The notes under the pieces were generated by a model. That model was not told the origin of the DNA. It saw nothing but the letters and a program-made list of their open reading frames with translations, and made no database searches. From Eremophila alpestris peregrina (Eukaryota; Chordata; Aves; Passeriformes; Alaudidae), in assembly GCA_009792885.1 (NCBI GenBank), contig WMCF01000066.1, positions 2,288,229 through 2,352,228 of the forward strand: 64,000 nucleotides of DNA. The letters run 5' to 3'. Positions 56,061 through 64,000 of the stretch are shown in pieces; within the stretch, counting starts at the first letter, position 1; every line of letters starts with the position of its first letter. A program made the position numbers and the translations under genes.

Positions 56061-58619
56061 TTTTTCCTAGTGGGCTAGAAAAATTCCATTAAAGGGAAAA
56101 GTCATACTGTATTACTGTGCCTCGACATGCAGTGGCTTTGCTGCCACAGGGATATCTGAGCTTCCAAGTGCAGGGAGGATGCTGGGGACTGGGACTGGCC
56201 TCCTGTGCTGTGGTTGGGATTGGCTGGGCAGGGACTAGGGAGGGCCAGGCCCAAACTGGGCAGGGGTTGATGCTCTGAGGGGCTTTGGGAAGCTTTTGAA
56301 CTCATGGGGTGATATTGCAGTGGCTCTCATCCAGCAAGCTTTGGCCAGTTTTTTTGGTGCTGCCATTTCCCTTTGGGTTTGAAGCCTTGGATCAATGAGG
56401 AATTTCCCCTTGTTGGCTCTGCCAAAGGCAGAGAGCTCCTTCTACCCCTCCCCACCCTGCAGGGTGGATTTCCTTGGCAGGTTTTACCCCAGAGAGACTC
56501 CCCAAGGAAAGCGATATTAAATTTGCTGGCGATACGCAGAGCAAATGGGGAAGCTCTAAGTTGTGTCATTCTCAAGTTACTTCAGCCTATTAAGCAAACA
56601 AAAGCACTTGTGGAGTGAGAAATGGAAATGGCCAACGTGGCCCGATTAATCCTGGATGTACAATTCCATTAATAAGCCAGCTTTTAATAGGTGGCTCTTT
56701 CCAGGAGCTGCTGGGACGAAGAATTGATGTATTCACTGTAATTGTATTGCAACTAATAGGATCGGGAGAAAATTGTATGGAGAACTTATTCCTTTGCCAC
56801 CATATTCCAATCAGTTGAAATAATACAGGAGGGCCCAGCGTGGTAATGAGACTTAAATCTAAACAGGAATATTTTAAATTTTAGTGTGTGGGGGGGTTTG
56901 GCTTGTGCTTTTGCTTCCCCATAGAACGGACAGAAATAAACCCGCAGTTCAGAGATGTGCTGGAGGAAATGGGGATCCCAATCCCAGTGGGAATGCTCCA
57001 TGGTTGGGTGCTGGGGCTGCTGTCTCAGCTGGGTGATGGGATGTGGCTGCTGGTGCAGAGCTGTGCCAGGTCAGCCTCTCTCCTGAGTGCCAAGGGGGGT
57101 GTCTGGATGCCCAGGGATGGGACTGCCCCTTTGGCATCTCACCCAGAGCCTTTTATTCCTGTCGCTGGCAGTGAGAGGAGCTTTCCCCCTCTGCAGTCGC
57201 TGTGGTTCACTGGCAGAGCTCATTAACGAGCCCGAGGTCCTCGCTCCATTCATCCCCTGTTTATTCCGACCTCCATCTGCAGGCTCTGATGGTTTGCTGA
57301 GCTTTTCTTTCCAAGGAACTCCTGCAAGAAACCCACCTTCTGCTTTAGGGAGCAAATGTACCTTTGTGACTGCAGCTCTGGGCCCCTGTGGGATGCAGAG
57401 AGGGATTTGGGCTTTAATCCATGAGCGTCTCTCCAGAGGCTCTTGGAAGAGATCTGTGTGGTGCCACAAATCCCAGGCAAGGCTGGGTGGCTCAGCACAT
57501 CCAAGGTGATGCACAGCAATGCCCCAGGATGCAGATCTCCATGATATCAGTGCCATTGTGGAATCATGCACATTGAAGCAAAGGAAATACTCGTGTGGGA
57601 GCTGCCCGACCCCAAATCTGTGTGGCCCGTGATTGCTGGAGCTGTGGCTTTGCCATGAGAAGTTTGCAGCCACTTTTTTGTCTGCTCATCACTGGTTCAG
57701 GGCTGTTTGTTTTTTACTCCTCCTCCCTATTTGTATGCATGCTCTGACCCTGCTTTGGTAACGGGCTAGAGAGTAAATAGAAAGGGGAGGGGAAAAAAAA
57801 AAGGCAAGGGAAAAAAAAAAGCCAAGGCACAGTTCAGCTCAAATCCCTGAGGAAACAGATGTGATTGCCTTCCAGAAATGGCTCCAATAAGGCCAGAAAG
57901 GAATATTGCTTTTATAGCTTTTGGGATATAAAACATTTAGAAAATGTGATTGAGTAGCAGTGCCTAATTTATCATTTACCCATTTCTCTATCCACCCAAA
58001 CACAGCAGTATCCTCAGACGGGCTCATTTCCACCTCTTTTTGGCTTTCTGCCTCTTTCCCGTGTGTGACACACGTGCAAACCCATGTTCCCTTGCACACA
58101 CAGGCACGTGTTTCCCCATGCTCCTGGCTCCTTGTCCCTGCGCCTGTGTCATGGATTTATCATCGTTCTGCTAAGCACTCAAACTCCTGTGGCTATTTAT
58201 AATTAATGCTCAGAAACCTGCCAATCCATTTAATGACGCCAGGAGGTCACGGCCTCCCTTATAGCTTCCCATTAATCATCATTAGAACAGTTCTGGGTTT
58301 TTTACGTTCTTTTTAAATGTTAATTCACCTTTATAATGCTCCTTTCAGCTCTGACTGTAAAGGGATACTCTGTAGTCACTCCAGACTGTCTTGCAAGTGT
58401 GTGCAGGTGAAAGGCACAGTGGGACAATTGCACTTGATAAAGTCTCTTGGATGTCTCCCGCAGGAATGAATTACACTCACGGACTCTGCCAGATGGGATC
58501 TCTGTGCTGCCCTCTGCCACCAGCTCCTGGCAGCAATGCTGGCACAGCTCCCTCCCTGCTGGCTCCACCCCGGGTACCACAGCCCCTCACCATTTCTCCC
58601 CTCCTGTGCTGCTGGGAGC
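56061..58619 (+). other. Intronic, no gene seen
   Basis: 56640-56880 is AT-rich unique sequence ('ttccattaataagccagctt', 'ttgtattgcaactaatagga') and a second candidate conserved element. A-runs lie near 57794-57803 and 57811-57820. A 200-codon frame on the minus strand (57071-57673) begins at GTG and resembles no protein. Confidence 0.45.
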
Positions 58620-58695
58620 CACAGGATCAGAGAATCCTGGAGTGGCTTGGGTTGCAAGGGACCTTGAAAATCCTCCAGTTCCATGTGGCACGTGG
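58620..58695 (-). repeat. CR1 tail fragment
   Basis: 'acaggatcagagaatcctgg', 'agtggcttgggttgcaaggg' and 'accttgaaaatcctccagtt'. Reverse orientation, about 75 bp. Confidence 0.75.
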
Positions 58696-58925
58696 TTCCC
58701 AAGTGGAACAAGCTCATCCATGCTGGCACAGAGCTTGCTAAGGCTGTGCCTGCCCTGCCAGCTTGTGCTCAGGCACATCTTTGCTGGGCAGATTTTTTAG
58801 ATCTGAGGTGGGCTTGTGCATAGCTTGGCTTTAAGGGTTGTGGTGTCTTGGTTGGGGTGGAGCATCCAACTCATCCCTTGTGAAGGTTACCAAAAATCCC
58901 AGTTCCCAGAGAGCAGGGCTGCTCC

Positions 58926-59104
58926 CATTACAGAATCACAGAATCACAGAATTTTAGGTTGGAAGAGACCTTCAAGATCATCGAGTCCAACCCATGTTGT
59001 AACACCTCAACTAGATCATGGCACCAAGTGCCACATCCAGTCTTTTTTAAAACACATCCAGGGTTGGTGACTCCACCACCTCCCTGGGCAGATGATTCCA
59101 GTAT
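58926..59104 (-). repeat. CR1 3' end, well preserved
   Basis: Starts with three 'cacagaat' tail repeats, then 'tttaggttggaagagacctt', 'caagatcatcgagtccaacc', 'ctagatcatggcaccaagtg' and 'gttggtgactccaccacctc', ending near 'ctgggcagatgattccagta'. The intact microsatellite tail and low divergence make it the youngest-looking CR1 in the window. Confidence 0.95.
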
Positions 59105-60503
59105 TTGGTGAGTCCATCTCTTTCCTGCCAGTGCCCTGGGAGCCTCCAGCCCTTTTCCTGTGTCCCAAAGCACCTCCTGTCATGGTCACAGCAGAGGGCA
59201 TCAGCAGAGATGTCAAGAGGCAGCTTGGAGGAAGAAAAACTCCAGGTGCAATCTGATACCTTCGGCAAGCAGCAGTTCCTCTTCAGTACCCCTCTCCTGG
59301 CTTGTGCTTGGAAGCAATCATCCCTCTGCAACGTCAATCTGTGCTTGCCACCCATGGGAATGGTTCCAAAGCAGCACAGTCCTGATCCAGATTGGGGTGT
59401 TGATCCTTTTTGGGAACAGTCCCATGGTGTGGTGGTACAGAGCATGACCCCATGTGAGCTGTGGGGACTTTCATAGCTCTGGGTGACAAAGCTGCAGAGC
59501 CCCCCATGATTTCTGCTCCATGTGCATCCAATAGGGGAGAAGGCAGCACAGACACCCAGTTCCTTTGGTGGGGAGCATGCACAGCCCCATGTGGGCTCGA
59601 GATGGGCAAAGATTCATGCTGGCCTCTGTTTTTGTGTGAAATAGGATCACTCCTGCTCCTCTGGAGACTTCTGGCCTGGGTGAGAGCCGAGCCCAGCCCC
59701 ATTTCTCTGAGTAAATACGCCAGCAGCATTTGGCTTAATGAACTGTGGCTTTTAATAAATGGCTCTTATCTTGCTGAAGTGCTGCTAAATTGTCAGGATT
59801 TAAAATTAGCCTAATAGATTTGTGGGCGATGTTTTATTCACTGGTTAGTTGGAAGAGAGACGGAGAGAGGGGGAGAGATGGCTCCACCCAGTTCTCCCTG
59901 AATTATACACGAGTTATTTATTTGTTTGGGCCGAAGGGGAAATGTTCTGGATTAATGTGCGATGCCTCAGCACCTGACTTAATGAGAATTTAGAGACCTA
60001 TCCCAAACTGATAGTCTGCCATTAATCACTCCGTGGCCCCTCTGCTTTGCTGTCCCTGGGATGTATTTCTCATGGTGGTGGTTGGGTCATGGTGCCCACT
60101 GCTGCTTGCCAGGAAAAGGGGATGGGGATGCACAAGGGATGTTTTTGGGACCTGTGGTGGCTTCCAGGACCACTTCTTGCAGCTTTTCTCCATGCTGATG
60201 TTGAAGTAGAGCCCACAGATCTCAGTCTACACCACACCTACCTGTGCAACTTGAGTTCTTGGGCATAAAGTTGAACTTGCTCAGCTTGTGATGCATCCCA
60301 TGAACTTCCACGAGCCACTTTGCCTTTATTTCTTTTGGCAACACTGAGCTGGTTATGATCCTGTTGACAGTTTGGAGACATATGGAGAGTCAAGGCAGAA
60401 CAGTGTCTTATAATAGAGTAAAATGGGATCTGGTTGGGATGAAAGATGCCAGGGAAATGTCAATCACTATCATTATCCTAACAAACTGCTGTACCTGCAG
60501 AGA
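59105..60503 (+). other. Intronic, no gene seen
   Basis: 59700-60030 contains AT-rich unique sequence ('tggcttttaataaatggctc', 'atacacgagttatttatttg', 'ctgccattaatcactccgtg'), a candidate conserved element. The rest is ordinary. Confidence 0.45.
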
Positions 60504-60745
60504 TAATAATAATATTTAGCAATTATATAGCACCTAACAAGCTCAAACAGCACAGGCTGCAGCTAATTAAATCTCCCAAGACTTCCTTTGGGTGGGTGAT
60601 TTCCTTAGAGCATGGACCAACTTCCCAGAATATTTTGTGAGAAGCTAAAGGCACTTCCTCCCCACTTCACAGTTGGGGAAAGGCAGTCCTGCTGGAAATG
60701 CACACAGTGAGGGTGGTGGGGTCAGTCCTGGCACTGGGTTGGGCT
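60504..60745 (+). repeat. Possible ancient MIR/L2-like element
   Basis: 'gataataataatatttagca', 'attatatagcacctaacaag' and, 130 bp later, 'ccacttcacagttggggaaa' with 'cacacagtgagggtggtggg' follow the order of the amniote L2/MIR 3' core (start of the 'tttatagagcacctactatg' type, then 'cattttacagatggggaaac' and 'cacacagctagtaagtgg'). Heavily diverged. Confidence 0.45.
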
Positions 60746-63700
60746 GTTTGCTCCAGTAGGAGCTGTTGGGTGCCCTTGACTTGATCACCCAGATGGCCAA
60801 AGGTTTTTGAATGCATTGATGTGCTTTTCCTTGTCCTTTTTGGAATCAGGGAGAGTTTGGGTGCTGGACACCCCAATGAGGACCCCACCAGCACCCCTTG
60901 GTGAGGGAGGGGTGCTGCTGCAGATGGTTTTCAGGGCTGGACAGTCAGAGGGTGTTTCCTCCTGTGCCTGTCTGCTTTGTTGGGCTGCTGCTCTTTCGCT
61001 CTTGGTTCATCATTCCCCATCCCATCCTGACCAAGCTGCATCCTCAGGAACCTCTCTGGAGGGTGACACATCAACCAGCATCCCCAGTTTGGCTGGGCCA
61101 TCCAAGATCAGAATGAGGGAATGCAGGACTTTGAACACGTCCCTATTTGTGATGGTCTCACCTCACCCTTCCTGGAAAGCAGCAGGTGAATCCACTGGAG
61201 GCTGCCTGGATCCAGCTGGGCTCCCTGACCCCTGCCAGGTGTGTGTTGCTCCAGCCCAGGGAGCTGCTGGTGTCCCAGTGACTTTGTGAAGGTCAGAGTT
61301 GGTGTCTGAAGCGGTACCAAATCATGATGCACAGTGTCAGCCATAAAGGAAATATTGTATATAAAAGATACGGGGTTTTTTTTTTCTTTTCTTGTGGCAG
61401 AGGAACAAGGCGCCGGGTTCATTTAGCATTCATAAAGTCTTGCTTTGGAAATGCCTTTAAGTACTGCTGAGGGAGACTTGAAGGAGCATGTTTGAGAGTC
61501 AAATGCACATCTCCTTGGGCTCTCCTTTCATCTGCTTTAAAAAACACAATCTTTTTTTTTTAATCTTTTTTTTTCCCCCTCTGTAAAAATACTAATCTTC
61601 TCCAACAGCAGCAGACACCCAGGGTGCAGGCAATTAATTCAGGGAACAGAATAAGTGAGGAGAGGGAAGGGGGGACTCAGCCAAGGACTGGAGGATGCTG
61701 AAATGCTGCCCGCTAATGAGGAGGCAGCGCAGGATGGGGCTGGTTAATTCAGGTGCTGAGTCTCAACACCTGAGTGTGCTGTCCACTTGGGTGGCAGCCT
61801 GGTCCTCTGTCATCCTCTGGGCTGACCTCTGGCTGAGAGGAAGGCCCAGCAGGGAATCTGGGTCTTGGGCTGGGGAAAAGTCCAAGGGGATGAGGTGAGG
61901 ATGAGTTTGGCTGGATTTAAAACCTGGCAAGAGTATTCCTGAGTCCAAGAAGGTCACGAGTAGTTGTTGGGAGAAACATGTGGAGGTTTTGGCGTGAGTC
62001 CTCTTGGACTCTTGGCTGACATGTGGAGTGGAATGTCCATCCTCCAGAGGCTGGGCTTTCCCTCACAGAGAGTCATCCTCCTGGAGTTCATGTCAGCATG
62101 GAAATTCAGCGCACGATTCCCGTTATCCTCGCAGGAGCTGAGGCAGAAGGAGAGAGACAAAAGCAACAGAGCCTGTCATCATCCAAACTCCTTCAGGTTG
62201 TGAAGAGCCAACTTCTTGGGAAGTGTCAGGTGGGCAAAAGTTAACCTCAGCCCCTTCTTTTGGCTGAAACTTTTCTCGTCCTTGAAACCTCTCTCCTTCG
62301 CTCTTCACTTGAGGGAAGGGAATTTACTGCGATGAAATACGCTGTCTTGTGGCTTTTTATAAAAACAGCACATGTCACTGCCCCTCTTTCCTGGAGCCAA
62401 AGGATGTGGCTGGATTTCAAAAAGAAAAGGACTGGATGATTTCATTATTGCTAACAACTGTTCCCACCAAGATAAGGGCAGTCTAATCACATTCTCTGCA
62501 AACAAGTACCAAGGGAACCAAAAGGGAACGCTTCCATTTGATCTTCCACGTTGTCTTCTGTGTTTTGGTCCTCTTTGGTGCTGTGCAGTGCCAGGAGCAG
62601 GCTGTGAGGCTGAAGGGATTTGGGAGGAGCCCAGGCAGCAGTTGATGCTGGGGTGTCCTGGTTATCAGGGGTGTCCCAGGCTGGAGATGCTCTGCCAGCA
62701 GCTGCCTCCACATGAGGATTTCTTTCACTGACCGCCTGCAGTCAGGGCTGGAATTCCACATCCCAAACTCTTTGAGCGGAGCCTGAGCTGATGAAGGAGG
62801 CTGAGCACTGAGCAGAGAGGGAGTTTTCAGCTTTTAATTTTTGATTTGCAAGTTGCCCAGAAGAAAAGTGCCACCTCCTTCAGAAAAAAAAAAAAAAGAA
62901 AAGAAAAAAATCAGCGCTTATGGCTAATAAATTTGCTTTTCTTAATTATGTTTCGCAGATTCCCGATGTAGATTCCCCTGAGAACTGATCCATAGCTGGA
63001 AACCCCCTCTGCAGTGAGCATGCTCCATCCTTAACTGCCAGGAGGTGATGCTGACCGTGCTGCAGCCCAGGTGGAGGGGGAAGGCAGAGCCAGCAGGTGG
63101 AGGGGGCCAGTTTTAGGCTGTGCCCTCCACCCCAGTGCCAGCACAGAGTGAGCTGCCACATGTAAGGAAGGAGCTCTCAAGGCTTTGATTTGCCTCGTGG
63201 CAAGACATAACATTATCTTGTCCTTTAATGATTTGAGGATGGGCTACTTTCCACATCAGTCTCTCTGTAGCTCTGATTCAGCCACAAACCAGTGCAGGCA
63301 GAGGGGATGCAGCAGCTCCATCCTCCCCCTCACCCTCTCGTTGTTTGCACGCCCTTGGCTCCTCAGGAGCCTGGTGGAGGCACTAATTGATGCATCCCTT
63401 GGCACAGCTGTGTGAGGAGCTGTCCTTTGGTGAGCAGAGTGGGGGTCTCTCTTCGGGAGCTCAGGGTCACCGCTTCAGGTCCCAGCAGCGACCACCCAAA
63501 GAGAGAAGATGACTTATAATTACATTCATAATTGAAAGTGATTAATGGTAGCAAAAGAACTTGGAGCGATTTCTTGTAATTAAATACTAATTTTAGTTCC
63601 TTTGCAGTGCTGAGCCCCATGTTTGCTTTGCTGGGGATATTTATGGCTGTGCCTTAGCACGGTTTAATATCTTAAAAATACATGTGAAGTCATTAACAAT

Positions 63701-64000
63701 TTTTTGGTGACTGGGTAAACAAGTAAACATCAATTAGTTTGTTTACTTTGTGTCTGTAATTGGGTTTTATTATTTCAGATTTTGGAGGAGTTTTTGTTCT
63801 GAAGGATTTGTGGCTTTGAGTGGAAGAGTGGAAGAGTGGAACCCTTGACGAGTCCTGTATCAGGGGAGTCCTGCCCTCTGCTCTGGGCTGCTCTAGCTGC
63901 CAAAAATCCCCAAAGAGTTAGGAGAAGGAGGCAGGAATCACATCTGGAAAGGTTTAGGCTCAGAGGACATCACAGCCAAGTGTTGAGCCTGCTGGCTCAG
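60746..64000 (+). other. Intronic, no gene seen to window end
   Basis: No exon recognised. T-rich stretches lie at 61375-61390 and 61551-61575. An A-run lies at 62884-62898. 63500-63780 is AT-rich unique sequence ('ttataattacattcataatt', 'acatcaattagtttgtttac') and a further candidate conserved element. A 10-bp tandem 'gtggaagagt' lies at 63821-63840. Confidence 0.45.

Noticed and set aside
57071..57673. 200-codon minus-strand frame
   Set aside because: Starts at GTG, has no known domain, and overlaps a plus-strand frame; ordinary chance frame.

Overview
This window is bird nuclear DNA, probably from a passerine or another neoavian. The evidence is about 19 truncated CR1 LINE 3' ends in both orientations, each with the 'gaatcatttaggttggaa / ttccaaccyaaaccattc' tail, several solo retroviral LTRs, and mixed AT-rich and GC-rich non-coding sequence. 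There are no operons and no bacterial gene structure. Almost every open frame is a chance or repeat-driven frame.

Only one protein-coding segment can be supported: a 76-bp first coding exon on the + strand (46529-46604). It encodes a signal peptide and ends in a phase-1 splice donor. The peptide matches one of the two alternative first exons of the IgLON cell-adhesion gene NTM (neurotrimin; CEPU-1 in chicken). The exon lies in a CpG island (about 46195-47960), just downstream of a pyrimidine-rich 5' leader and a 1-kb G-rich 51-bp minisatellite (about 45120-46190). Everything to the right (46605-64000) would be the start of NTM intron 1. Everything to the left is upstream sequence, or an intron of longer transcripts if an alternative NTM promoter lies further left.

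Layout: 1-16.8 kb is unique sequence with scattered CR1 pieces, a 135-bp direct duplication (12858/13128) and a solo LTR (about 15.8-16.2 kb). 16.8-17.7 kb is a composite 19+32-bp minisatellite holding two single-N assembly gaps, each flanked by an exact 75-79-bp duplication. 17.7-36.3 kb has CR1 pieces, a sequencing junction adapter left in the assembly at 26126-26163 (also flanked by a 74-bp exact duplication), a very long poly-T tract, a second solo LTR of the same family as the first but in the opposite orientation, and a third LTR-like block. 36.3-52.2 kb surrounds the NTM promoter and has no clear CR1. 52.2-64 kb is intron with a few CR1s, a (CCTC)n microsatellite and AT-rich stretches that look like candidate conserved non-coding elements.

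I found no new biological system. The strongest observations are assembly artefacts that anyone using this sequence should know about, the NTM promoter architecture, and one unexplained long minus-strand open frame (40052-40915). Repeat boundaries are by eye and good to roughly 10-30 bp.
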